A stretch of 64,000 nucleotides of DNA from positions 1,322,501 through 1,386,500 of the forward strand of contig CANJKZ010000172.1 of assembly GCA_947471745.1 (NCBI GenBank), read 5' to 3'. The notes under the pieces are model-generated. The model did no database searches, had not been told where the DNA came from, and was given only the letters and a program-made list of their open reading frames with translations. Positions 30,572 to 41,826 of this stretch are shown here, piece by piece. Numbering within the stretch: the stretch's first letter is position 1; every line of letters starts with the position of its first letter. The position numbers and the translations under genes are program-made. This stretch comes from Closterium sp. Naga37s-1 (Eukaryota; Streptophyta; Zygnematophyceae; Desmidiales; Closteriaceae).

Positions 30572-33527
30572 CTACACAAGCGAGTGAGGGTCTGTAAACA
30601 CAGGGCCAAGCTGGGTGAAAAAACGCTGGTGGTCACAAGGCGGCATCGCCTTGGTGAAGATATTTGCAGTGTTGGCCTTAGTGACCACAAGTCGCACGAG
30701 TGCCTGACCACGCTGCTGAAACTCTCGCAGAAGAAAGTAATGAAGCTGGATGTGCTTCGCCTTCCCAACCAGCCGGGGCTCCTCGCACAACAGGATAGCA
30801 GACATGTTGTCGGCGAACAAGACTGGGGGAGCGCAAGGCCGCTCACCAAGGTCGGTGAGGAGGAAAGACAGCCAGCGAAGCTCCTGGGCGGCCATGGCCG
30901 CAGCGTACACCTCGGCCTCACAGCTGGAACTGCAGACAAACGACGCCCGAGTCGACCTCCACGAAACAGCTCAAGTCCCAAGGCTGAAGCAGTAACCCTG
31001 TGTAGATCGCAACGACTCTGCGTCGTCGGCCCACGATGAGTCCGAGAAACCTGTAAGTGTAACTGGCAGCTTCCCTCCAAGGACAAGTTCCATGCCTGAT
31101 GTACTTGTCACATACTTAGCAGCGTATCAAGGTCGGTGTCTCCCAGGCGCAACAAAGTGCGCAAGGACGCTACGAGGGTAAGCTAGGTCTGGGCGAGTAC
31201 AGGTCATCAGGTACATGAGACAACCCACCAGCTCAGGATATGGACCACTAGACCCAAATGGCTCGTCCGAAGGTGGAGACGTGAGCCCATGGTCCACAGA
31301 AAGAGGGGTGGGTTGTACCTTGGAGAACGGGAAGAGGAACCGCGTAAGGATCTGCTCGACCATATGTGACAGCGTCAGTGTAATGGTGTGAGCTGCCTGT
31401 CCCTAGTGACCTGCAGGCCAAGGTAGCGCTGCAGCTCACCAAGGTCAGTGCAAGTGTGTCTCCTCTGCAGTTCCTCCTTCACGGACCAGGCGTGCAGGTG
31501 CCGGGTCGGGCAGGTCTCTCAGTCGCTGCTGCCCGCCTCCTCCGACGTCTGCTGCGGCGGCGCCTGCCCCTGCTGCTGCTCCTCCTGCTCCAGGTGTGGC
31601 TCCTCCTCTACTCTCTCCTGCGGCGGCTGCAACTGCACCTGCTGCTGCGGCTGTGACTCCTCCTCGAACCTCTCTTGCTGCAGCTGCAGTTGCACCTGAT
31701 GCTGTGGCCGTAACTCCTTTCCCTCTCCTGCTGCGGAGGCCACTGCACCTGCTTTGCGGCCAAGACTCCTCTACTCTCTCCTGGCGTGGCTGCAACTACA
31801 CCTACTGCTGCGGGCGTAACTCCTCTACGCTCTCCTGCTGCGGTCGCCACTGCACCTGCTGCTGCGGTCGCAACTGCACCTGCTGATGCGGTCGCAACTG
31901 CACCTGCTGCTGCGGCCGGAACTCCTCCTCTACTCTCTCCTGGTGTGGCTGCAACTGAACCTGCTGCTGCGGCCGTAACTCCTCTACCCTCTCCTGCTGC
32001 GGTCGCAACTGTACCTGCTGCGACAGCCGGGACTCCTCCTCTACTCTCTCTCGTGCCGCTCCTACTGAGACTGCTGCTGCTGCTGCTGTGCCCTCTAAAA
32101 CCGCCCCCGCTCCTCCCTCTCCAACCTGTCTAAACGCTGCACACAGGTGAGGAAATGTACAGTGAGTGGTGTAGGCGTTGCAGTGCCCGTGTCTCCGGCT
32201 CCAGCACCCCCAGAACCAAAACCTCCACCGACATCACCCCCAGGAACTCTAGTGACTCCGACAGGAACACCCCCAGGCTCCGCAGCGACCGGCCGCAGAG
32301 GCGAACAAGGAGGGAACTGCGGAACAGGCGGGAAGCCAGGGGGCGAGGCAGGGCGAGGCCGCTGAGTCGAGACAGGCGTGTTCTCCTCAGGAGTGGTCTC
32401 CACTCTCACACTTCCTGCACCCCCAGAGCCGGCACCACGGGCTCCAGCAGCCCCAGTACCCACACCCACTGCAGCTGCACCTCCCGCACCCCCAGACACG
32501 ACAGGAACTAGACGCTGCAGGGGAGAGGACCGCAGAGTGACGTGCGACACACCTGACGGGGCAGGACGCGAAGAGGGGGGGGCTACTGGGGCGACTGGGG
32601 GGGGCTCAGTGGTGAGGAACAGCGGAGAGGAGAAGGTATCAGAACCTCGGTGAGGTCGAATCCTGTAGTAACTGACCGAATCGTCGAAAGTACTGAACTG
32701 GGAACTGAAGAACTGACAGGTAACCGGGTCGTAGAACTGTCAGCTGGAGGTGTCAAGTGGGAAGCCAAGAAAGATGCAGGCACAGGTTCGCAGAGAGAAC
32801 TTGTTTGCACCAGGGGCGCGAACGTGGGCCAGGGAACCCCAGACGCGGTAGTCAGCTGCTACACCCGGAGAACCTGTCCAAAGGGAGACCGACGTCATCC
32901 GTGGCCGTGTGTCACTAGGCCACAGGTTCAGCTGGTGGGCGGCATAGCGAACCGCCTGAGTCCACAGAACTGGGGGGCACCGGCATGGCACATGGAGGTC
33001 CGGGCAACCTCCATGACCAGGCCGATGCGTCGCTCGGCTACCCCGTTCTGCTGCAGCGAGTCTGGTAGGGTGTAAGACTGGATGATCCCCCGACCCTGAC
33101 AAAACGTCTCCAGGCGAGTGGAAGAAAACTCACCACTACGGTCCGAGTGCAGGAGGAGCCCACAAAGGGCCTGGGCGTCACCCCTCGCTAGTAGCCACGG
33201 CTAGAGGACGGTAGGCATGTCGGCCTTCCGTCGCAAAGGTAAAACAGTGGTATAGCGGGAGTAGTTGTTCACCACAATCTGAAAGTAGCGCTCTTGACGT
33301 GGGCCACGGATCGGGAAGGGGCCCCGGACGTCGAAATGCTGTTTCTGGAAGGGAGCCGTGGTGGGGGGGAACGACGAGGAGTGAGGGGCAGCGCGCTGCC
33401 GACAGGCGACGGACGACGGGCGACGCGCGACGTGCGACGGGCGACGGGCGAGGCGGGACCTAGGTCGCGACAAAATTGCATGCGGAGAGGAGGGGGGGGG
33501 GGGGGGGGGGGAGGGGGGGGGGCGCAC
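30572..33527 (-). pseudogene. Copia B pol fragments
   Basis: From right to left on the minus strand: integrase pieces (FPPTTAPFQKQHFDVRGPF at about 33300-33360, then a second piece at 32740-33102 with WTQAVRYAAHQLNLWP), a Gln/Arg-rich linker (31445-32100), a short RT end (31127-31363, SGPYPELVGCLMYLMTCTRP) and RNase H (30572-30910, VLFADNMSAILL, KHIQLHYFLL). The protease and the RT core with YVDD are missing. Frames change at least three times. Confidence 0.82.
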
Positions 33528-33896
33528 TACGGACGGACGAAAAATCCGCGGGGGGCAGCGCTACGTGACGATCAAGGGCCAGCGGGGCCGCGCTACGGGA
33601 GGGACGAGAGCGCCCACGGGGGGGCTGCTCTAAGGGATGAACGGGAGGCCCAAGAGGGGCGGGGGGGGGGGGGGGGGGGGGGGGGAAGGGGTGGGAGCGC
33701 CGAACGGAAGGCCCACAGGGGGGGGGCGCGCTAAGTGACGAACGGGAGGCCTACGGGGGGGAGGGGAGGGGGGGGGGCGCGCTACGGACGGACGAAGGGC
33801 CCGCGGGGGGCTTGGGGGGCGCATCGGGGCGTCTGGCTACGAGGCGCTTACGAGCTACGACTGACGGGCGGTGGTGGGCCCATAGGAATGAAACTA
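33528..33896 (-). repeat. G-tract-rich leader of copia B
   Basis: Long G runs (about 33488-33520 and 33658-33686) and GGGGGGCGCGCTACGGACGG-type repeats fill the leader. No coding region is supported. Confidence 0.6.
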
Positions 33897-33908
33897 GCTC
33901 TGATGCCA
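33897..33908 (-). promoter_or_regulatory. Primer-binding site of copia B
   Basis: Minus strand TGGCATCAGAGC, one mismatch to the usual site, adjoining the 5' LTR. Confidence 0.8.
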
Positions 33909-34055
33909 TGTCAACGAGTGAACGGAATACTGAATGAGTAGAAACAAGCAATACACGGGAGCATATAGCAAACCCTAAGGGGGTTATACCCTCTACAGCA
34001 TAATTCAGTGTAACACCTAGACTGAACTAACAATTATAACAATTATAGTCTTACA
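33909..34055 (-). repeat. 5' LTR of copia B (147 bp)
   Basis: Plus strand TGTCAACG...CTTACA, followed by the CACGG duplication. Confidence 0.9.
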
Positions 34056-34569
34056 CACGGCAAAGGCCAGGCACAGCGTGGTGATGAACACAGCAAAGGC
34101 CATGCACAGCATGGCGATGAACACGGCAAAGGCGGTGGCGGAGGGCGCCGGCCCCACCATCCAGTAGAGCGGCGCGGCAAGGGCGAGCGAGAGGAGGATG
34201 AAGAGAAGGAGCGTGGTGAGCGTGGCGGCGCGCACGTAGGGCGCCGTGCGGTATGCGCCTCTTAGGTCTCGCGCGTGAAGATGGTTTGCTCCTGGTGTGG
34301 AAGGGGGGGGGAGGGGATGGGGGGAGTGGGGACATGGGATTTGGCTTTAAAGGTGGGATTAGTGTGGGTGATGCAACTGCTGCGATTGCAAAGAAACGAA
34401 GGGGACTGTGCGGTATGCGGTTTGGGAGGTGTCTTGGGGGGAATGGTGCGCTCTGGTGGGAGGGGGAGCAAGAGGGGAGAGGGGGTTGGGTGGGGAGATG
34501 GGATGGTTTGTATTAGATAGGTGTGGGATACACACAGTTGCATGCACGTGCAAAAGAGGTGCAGAGGTC

Positions 34570-34775
34570 TCTCGAGGTAGAAGAGCGGCAGGGCGTCAAG
34601 AGAGCTGTAGAAGGGAGTTGTTAAGGGCGACGGTGAATCCGAGTAGGTAGGAGTAATGTGCAGATCGGAGGGGTCTCATAAGGTAGAAGAGCGGCAGGGC
34701 GTCAAGGGAGTTATAGAAGACGAGGGCGACGGTGAATCCTAGCACAGCGAAGCGGCTCTGCAGCCCCGCCATGAC
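34570..34775 (-). repeat. Duplicated ABCG exon segment (GFTVAL...LDALPLFY)
   Basis: Two related copies lie about 106 bp apart (for example GGTAGAAGAGCGGCAGGGCG at 34576 and 34682). The right copy encodes GFTVALVFYNSLDALPLFY. The left has a small insertion and shifts frame before SLDALPLFYLERPL, which is closer to the ABCG consensus at its end. Confidence 0.75.
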
Positions 34776-34797
34776 ACGCCCCACGTGCATGAACAGC

Positions 34798-34930
34798 GAC
34801 CCCATGGTCACGCCCATCGCCCCCTGCCATGTGCGCATGCATGCATGGAGATTGTGTGTTTGGGAGGGTGAGTATGGTGGAGAGGCAGTGAGGGAAGAGG
34901 GATCCCATGATCACGCCCATCACCCCCTAC
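34798..34930 (-). repeat. Duplicated ABCG exon start (MGVTMGSLF)
   Basis: The acceptor and first codons of the exon (GATGGGCGTGACCATGGG on the minus strand, encoding MGVTMGSLF) recur about 105 bp upstream as MGVIMGSLF with its own AG. Only the right-to-left second copy leads into the full exon. Confidence 0.7.
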
Positions 34931-35687
34931 CGCATGGACAGTGGATGTGCACATGCCACACCCACGCAGTAGGCAGGGGGGGAGCAACAGGCGGTGGGTG
35001 GGAGGGACATGGAGTGGGAGGGAGGGCGAGGAATGGTGGGGATGCAACGGAGGAAGAGCGAGCCCGTGAGTGCATGACAGGCATAGCAAGGCGGGGGTCA
35101 AGCAGCACATGCCTGCTGTGCTGGCAGCAGGACAGTGAGCAAGGAGGCTTGGGAAGGAGAGGAAGGCGAGTGCAAGAACAAGACGACGGCGTGAAATGGG
35201 AAGGGCGGGCAGGTTGGGCAGGGTGGGAAGGGTGGGAAAGCAGGGAAGGGCTGTGGGTACAGAGGAGCAAAAGAAGGGGGTGGACGGACCATGAGGAGGA
35301 GGTGGGAGAGCAGGCGGTCGGGGCTGCGCAGCAGCACGAGGCAGCAGTGGTGTGTCTATCAGCGTCACCGTCTCATTCACGGTACTCGTCGCGTACTCCC
35401 ACTCGCCCACCGCCCTCACCTCCCCTGCCCTCCCCCCCACACCCGCCTCAACGCCTCCTGCCTCGCTGGCCCTGCTGCCCTCCCCACTGCCCCCACCCCC
35501 CAAGCACCCCTTCCCCCTCCCTAGCAGCTTCCCTAACTGGTGCTTCAGGGGAGCTCCCTGGGAGGTGGCGGCACGGGGGGCGTGTGTGCTTGCCTCTGAC
35601 TGCTGAGGTGGAGAGATGCCAAGGGATGAGTGATGAGAGATGGAAGGGCATGACGGGGTGTAGAGAGATGGTGTCAACGGGAGTTGT

Positions 35688-36708
35688 GTGTTGGCCCCGT
35701 CCGCGCTTGGGCGGAGCCGACTTGGTGGTCGGGTGTGAGGGGAGCAGCCGACCTGCAGCAGTGGGCGAGCTGGTTGACGAGGAGGTTGACCTGCACGGGG
35801 ACCACTGCACGGGCGCCGACTTCAGGGTGGCGCCGACTTCAGGGAGGTCGACTTGGGAAGTCGACATGCGGAGGACGTCAACTTGGTGACGTCAACTTGG
35901 GGCAGCCGACTTGGGTGGTCGGCTGACGGACTGCTGGTCGACCTGGTGGTTGGTCGACCAGGCCTGCTGGTCGACCTGCTGGTGGTCGACCTGACCTGGT
36001 GGTCGACGAAGGAGGGGCCGACGTCGACCTCGACTCAGGACGCCGAGCAGTTGGGCGTCGAGTAGCTGGGCGTCAACTTGGTGACGCCGACTTCGGGTAG
36101 CCGACTAGGGTGGTCGGCTGACAACTGCACTGGTCGACATGGAGCTGGTCGACCAGGAGTGCTGGTCGACGTGGAGCTGGTCGACCAGGAGTGACGTCGA
36201 CCTGGAGCTGGTCGACTTGGGGTGGTCGTCGACTTGGGAGGTCGACGGGCACGTACAGGAGCAGCTGGTCGACGTGGTTGCCCGGTCGACCAAGTTACCT
36301 GGGTGACGAGGTTCTGCGGAGGAGTGCGACGGTCGCCCAGGCGAAGTTGGCGAGTCCGACCTCGGTGGTGGTATCCCGAGGTCGACATGGCGGATCAGGT
36401 GGAGTCGTCAGCACGAGGATGACTTGGTGTGTGCGTTGTGCAGGTGACGAGGCTCAGCCCGCCAATCATCTGCAAGCACCTGCGAAGCGGGTGCGCTGCT
36501 GTTCTGCGGGAGCCATGTTGGCACGCCGTCAACCTGCGACGTTGGCACGCCGTCGACTTTGCGCTGCTGGAGCGCGGTCGACCAAGTCGTGCGGGAACGC
36601 GGTCGTCCATGCTGCGCTGGCAGTCGACCGACCTGAATGCTAGCTCTGATGTAGTCTAGCCATGCCAACTTCATTGTACCATTGTTGTCAACCTTCTCTA
36701 GTGAAACT
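35688..36708. repeat. GTCGA-rich unclassified repeat, copy 2 (left part)
   Basis: It starts GGCCCCGTCCGCGCTTGGGC, close to the start of copy 1. About twenty GTCGAC sites follow, several inside the perfect 12-bp palindrome CTGGTCGACCAG. It is interrupted by copia D after GTGAAACT and resumes at 42652. A 32-base sequence just before it (35638-35671, GATGGAAGGGCATGACGGGG...) has a near copy just after its end (42786-42817). Confidence 0.6.
36704..36708. other. Target-site duplication of copia D, left copy
   Basis: AAACT here and at 42647-42651 flank copia D. Joining the flanks restores a sequence (GTGAAACTCTTGC) like GTGGAAACTCTTGC in repeat copy 1. Confidence 0.93.
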
Positions 36709-37528
36709 TGTTATAGTCACAATAGGCTTGAATGTGCCTAAAACGAAAGATAGAGAGCACAGACGGATTTCTGCACAGCGGCTTCAAACGTTGATAGCGT
36801 TCTGCTCACAGATGCAAATGACTTGATTCAAATTGGATCTGGAGCGTCTTCACGTCTTCTACAATTAGCAATTTAGATTGCACGATTTGATAAAGAATTG
36901 ACGACACAGCGTCGGTTTGAACGAACGGTACTATGGCAGCCACTATAGTCTTAGAACACAAGATAGGAAGAGTTACGAGTTGGGAATGACTCCCAGCTCC
37001 TACAAACCCCAAGAGCCGAGGTACAGTGATGTGGAACAGTGCCACACTGTCCCCAACCACGAAGGGTCTCGAAACTACCCTTCACTAGGGCCTACACCAA
37101 GTGAAATGTTACACTACACAAAGTAATGTAACTATCTTCAATATCTTGAGGTGTACCCTTTTTGGCGAGCTTCGAAATCACTTGAGGCTTGACACCAAGG
37201 CTCGGGCTCTTCATCACAAACTCATCCTTGAGTTCTTGATGGGTCTGCTGCACACACCTGCGACACGCCGAACGTTCGACACAGGACAAAATAGAAACCG
37301 CGCACGACAAAATAGAAACCGCGCGCGAGACACAAACGACCGCGTAACACGCGTCTAGCGATAACTCGCTATTGACTCGACACACACACTCGACATCATG
37401 ACTCAACATTCACACACAATTATAAGCATGAAATATATATTATCCCATGCCCTCATACCATTCCATACACACACACATTCACGCACACGGACAACAAGCC
37501 GAGTGCAAACCGTAGGGTTGCACCAACA
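36709..37528 (-). repeat. 3' LTR of copia D (820 bp)
   Basis: Plus strand TGTTATAG...CACCAACA. It differs from 41827-42646 at three seen positions (near 36811, 36867 and 36872). Confidence 0.93.
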
Positions 37529-37569
37529 AACTCCCCCTCGGATTGTTGGCCTTAGGATATGTTGCTCTC

Positions 37570-40500
37570 TCAGTTCAGAGCCATCCCAGCCAGCTTGCAA
37601 CACTTCCAATGCTGCTGCTCCACCAGCCTCTTGGTCATCATGTCAGCCGGCTGCCCGGTAGCAAACGCGACGTCCGGTCGGGTGTTTACCGCCGCATACA
37701 TGAGGCTGCCCACCAACGAGTGAAATCGGCGCCTCTCCTCTTCACCAACGCTCTCCTCCTCTGGTCCCTTCACACACTTGAACCCAGAGGGAAAGGGTGT
37801 AGCCACATGGCCTTCACTCTGCCCAAAGTTGGCAGCCAATGCCTCCAGGTACTTTCGTTGATGCACCCGCATGCACCGCTTCTCCACATCTCGTTCGATG
37901 TGGAGCCCAAGGTAGAAGCTCACGTCACCAAGGGCCTTGCACTTGAACTTGTCTTGAAGCTTCAGCATCACCTCCTTCACAAGGTCAGAAGAGGGTGAGA
38001 AAATGAGGATGTCATCCACATAAACCACCATGAAACTCCTCTGCTCCCCCTCGCCAAGCATGAACAAGGAGTGATCGGCCGTTGAGGGAGTGAAGCCGAT
38101 CCCCTCCAACACTTCGCGCAGCTTCATGTACCATTGCCTAGGGGCCTGCTTCAGCCCATAGAGGGCCTTCTACAGCTTCCACACTCTGCCACTACCATCA
38201 TCAAACCCCTCTGGCTGCGCCATAAAAATCTCCTCCTCAAGGATGCCGTTAAGGAATGCCGTTACGATGTCCATTTGCTTTACTACCCATCCTTTGATGG
38301 CGGCTCCCGCGAATAGGGTTCGCAGCGTCGTCGGCTTCACCACAGGGGCAAACAGCTCCTTGAAGTCCACCTTCTCCTTCTGCTGGTACCCCTTGGCTAC
38401 AAGCCTAGACTTGTAGCGCTCGATCTTGCCGTCGGCATCCGACTTGATTTTGAAGAGCCACTTGGACGTTATCGCCGTACGCCCCTCCGGTAGCTCCACC
38501 AATTCAAACGTGTCATTCTCCTCAATGCTCTTCAGCTCACTCTCCATGGCCTTCTTCCACTCCTCAGCATCACTACTCTCCAAAGCCTCCTTGAGAGTTG
38601 CTGGTTCTCCCGGCATCTCCACCGGAGAGAAGAACGCGAAGGCACACTCCTCGTAGTCACTCTCCTCGTCGTCTCCGACCATCATTGCCGCTCCGGCCAG
38701 GGCTGTCTTGCCCTGCTTTCCCGGCGCATCATAGGTCAGCCTATTAGGGGGTTGAACTCTCCTCTTCCCCCTTCCTTCCTCCTCAGCTGCAGGGACTTGA
38801 AGGCCTTGGCGTTGCTGCGGTGTGGCTCGAATCCGTGGAGCACTCGTAGTACGGGAAGGGAGTGACGGTGCACGCTCGCTCGCTTGCTGCACCTCCTCCT
38901 CTTCTTCCTCTGCATCATTGGCCTCCTCTCCCCCATTCACAAGGGAGGATTGCCTTGTGGTTGTGCTGCCGCTGCTCAGCTCCAAAGGCAGCTCCACATG
39001 CTCCAAACCGGAACTCTTCACCTCCCCAAACCGCACGCCTATCTTCGCCTCATTCTCCGCCTTCCAATCCTTGTACATGAAGTTCTCCATGAACTTGCAG
39101 TCCCTGCTCACCAAGAACTTCTTGGTGAATGGGTCCCAAAGAAGCCATCCCTTGCTGTTTTGAGCCATGCCCAAGTGCACGGCCCACACCGCCTTGGCAC
39201 CAAGCTTGTTGTGCCGAAGATGCTTAGGCACGAGCGCCATGCACATGCACCCGAACACCCGAAGCATATCCACCTTTGGCTTCCTTCATAGCCACTCCAC
39301 ATAGGGCACCCATTTGTCTGCTCCCACATGAGTCAAGGCTCTGTTCTTGGCCACACACGCGCTCCGCACCGCATCAGGCCAGAAATAGTCGGGTAGCCCG
39401 GCTTCAATGAGCAACCCGCGTGCCGCCTCCGTGATTGTGCGGTTCGCTCGCTCGGCGATGCCGTTCATTGCAGGGGAGTATGGCATGGTGAGGGAGTGCC
39501 GAATACCATTCTTCTTCAGCCACAACCCAAACTCCTTGCTCAGGAACTCTCCCCCTCGATCGGTGCGGATTGACTTGACTAGACGGTCTTGTTGCCGCTC
39601 CACCATCGGGAACCAATCCGTCTTCAACGTTTCAGCCACGTCGCTCTTCTTGGCCAGCAGTACACCCAAGTCATGCGGGTGTAGACGTCGACAATGGTGA
39701 GAAAATACTCAGCTCCAGCAGCTCCAAGCTTCAGGGGGCCCACCACGTCCATCACCACCTCATCAAGCGGTGCCTTTGCCGTTGCCTCCGAACTAGGGAA
39801 CGGAAACCGGGTGAACTTGGCTTGAATGCACGTCGGGCAGCCAAGCACCTCATCGGGCTCCCCCTTCACACGTATGCCAGCAACCATCTCATTCTTCACT
39901 AGCTGCTGCAAGATGGGCAGGGCCACATGCCCCATGCGCCGATGCAAGGTGAGCCAATCACACTCCCCCGTAGCCGAAGTTGGATTGGAGAATGCCGCGC
40001 TCGCAATAGCGCCCCACATACTCTCTCCGTAGTCCTCCTCCGCTGCTGCCTCTGGGTTCTCCTCACCCTTTTGCTGCTCCTTGGTTGCTGCACCACTCTC
40101 CTTAGGTTCACTAAATTTGCTGGTCCCTCCAGGTTTGCTCTTCTTGAGCTCATTCTCCTTAGCGCGACCGTTCGCGCCATCGTCGCTACCGACCGCTCCA
40201 TCCTTGGTGCTGATGCTTGCTGCCACTTGCCTCTCCTTAGGCATAGGGACCACTGGGATCTGCCACATCTCGTTGTAGACATCCCTGTCCTCATGAAGGT
40301 CCCAAAGAATTCGATCGCCAAGCCTTGCGGTGTAGGTCTTGGCTCCCTTCGAGTTCGTGTCCATGCCGGCCTTTGCCAACCGCCGCACGGAAATCAGGTT
40401 TGCAGCAAGGCTGGGCACCCAAAGCACGTTCTTGAGGCCCACCATCTTCCCATCAGCACCCTTGAACATGGCCTTGCCCATGCCTTTCACCTCTGCTCGC

Positions 40501-41788
40501 TGCCCCAAAGCCGATGTGACATGCTTCACCGATGACGGCTCGAGTTCGGTGAGCAAGTCCGGGCGAGGTGTCATGCTATAGGTAGCGCCACTATCAATCA
40601 CCCAATAGTCCAGGGGGTGTAGGGTCACCTTCCCCACAGCTGCTGGCTCCTCAAAGCCTTCATCCTTCTCTGGACCAGCCGGTACTTGCGTCGACACGAA
40701 GTAGAATAGACCCGGGTATCGATCGTCGCTCGGGTCCTTGTCGTTGTCTCCGTTCTTCATGTTTGCAGCTCCGCCACCGCGACCGCCACGGCCTCCACGG
40801 CCTCGTCCTCTCCCTCCTCCTGCTCCTCTACCCTCTTGGCCTTGAGCAGGGGTCCAACCATCAGGGAGTTTGTAGCAGTCGCGCCACATGTGTCCGCTCT
40901 TGTGGCAATAGTGACACTCGCCGTCGAATCGGCCGCGACCGCGTCCGTAGCTCTTGTCGTCGCTGCCATAACCGCCACTCCTGCGGCCTCCGCCGAAGTT
41001 GCTGCCACCAAACCTTCCTCCCCCTCGTCCTCTGCCTCTTCCTCGACCATATCCACGGCCGATGCTCGCTGCCCCAGCGCCATCCGCACTCGCCAACTCA
41101 CGGCGGCGGAAATCCTCTTGAAGGATAGCTCGCTTCACGTCTTCAAGCGAGAGGCGGGGCAAGTCGCGATTAAGGTTGATGATGAGCGAGGACCATGACT
41201 CTGGGAGTAAGGCCAGCAACTTGGTCTTCTTTTGGAGCTCACTGTAGTTCAAATCAGCTCCCTCAAGCCGCGTCAACAAGTCGAAGAATTTCTGCACCCC
41301 TTCTTCAACCGCTTCGTCTTCTTCAATTCGTAGTGCCGCCATTTGCCGTTCCAACACCACCGCTACCGCCGCTGTTGCAGGAGCATGTACACCCTTGAGA
41401 GCAGCCCATGCCTTTTGTCCTTTCTCTGGTTCACGCTGGAATGGCTTGATGTGATGGATCTGACTGCTCCCCAACGCTTGCCCAAGTAAGAGATAGCCTT
41501 GTGCGCTCTTCCGCACCCACGGGCTCTTCTCCGGGTCGTTCTCGGGGCGCTTCTCCGTTCCTTCCATCACCTCCAGCAGGTCATAGTGGTCAAAGATGTT
41601 CTCCATCTTGAAGGACCATTCAGCAAAGTTGTCACCGTTGAACTTGTCAAGCCCAAACACCCTAGGCTCATCCCTAGGTGGGCCAAGACTTGGTTGCATG
41701 GGCGCCATGGCTGAATCACGGGGTTGGCCTTGAGCTTGAGCTTCTCCACTGCCACCAGCACCTCTGCCACCCCTTTCCTCAGGTCCAG
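37570..41788 (-). pseudogene. Copia D gag-pol, frameshifted, lacking RNase H
   Basis: A likely ATG near 41788 (MSGPEERG) starts gag, with capsid (VFGLDKFNGDNFAEWSFKM), an RGG-rich stretch and the zinc knuckle CHYCHKSGHMWRDC. Protease is VIDSGATYSMT and integrase HHCC is LHRRMGH...CPTC, with core DVVGPLKLG, IRTDRGGEFLS and NGIAERANR. RT follows (RLVAKGYQQKEKVDF, MVVYVDDILIF). A TAG at 38170-38172 lies in KL*KALYGLKQAPRQWY. After NTRPDVAFA the sequence jumps to TGQPADMMTKRL, which normally lies after RNase H; about 130 residues are missing. A 1-base change near 39650 shifts frame inside integrase. Confidence 0.9.
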
Positions 41789-41811
41789 ACATTGTCGAAA
41801 CTGCTCCAAGG

Positions 41812-41824
41812 GGCTCTGATACCA
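41812..41824 (-). promoter_or_regulatory. Primer-binding site of copia D
   Basis: Minus strand TGGTATCAGAGCC, two bases from the LTR. Confidence 0.93.
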
Positions 41825-41826
41825 CT

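Larger units (their letters stand above)
30087..34055 (-). mobile_element. Ty1/copia element B, decayed and shortened
   Basis: It has LTRs of 148 and 147 bp that differ at roughly 16 positions (about 11%), a primer site with one mismatch, and a 5-bp duplication CACGG. At 4.0 kb it is much shorter than A, C and H. Pol survives as fragments in several frames. LTR divergence makes it the oldest copia insertion here. Its Gln-rich linker groups it with A. Confidence 0.92.
29320..35360 (-). pseudogene. ABCG (white-brown type) transporter membrane domain, split by copia B
   Basis: Minus-strand exons read in ABCG order. About 35360-35282 gives LVLLRSPDRLLSHLLLM (weak). 34829-34690 gives MGVTMGSLFMHVGRVMAGL and FYNSLDALPLFY. 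34291-34056 gives EQTIFTRET, RGAYRTAPY and AAPLYWMVGPAPSATAF. This continues after copia B at 30086-29850 (AFVTLLSMLLLSHMVPATIA, SSAFSFFLLFTAFFFS), and about 29493-29320 gives AIPAYWLWLYYLSLMRYPM and WAEFHH. These match the membrane half of ABCG exporters, which move lipids or hormones across the plasma membrane. The nucleotide-binding half is not seen in the window. One base is missing in the RETSRGAYR box (about 34264), and the copia insertion splits a membrane segment. I read it as a pseudogene; exon ends are approximate. Confidence 0.65.

Noticed and set aside
34740-35889. 385-codon plus-strand open frame
   Set aside because: It lies opposite ABCG exons and introns and continues into the GTCGA-rich repeat; composition is low-complexity.
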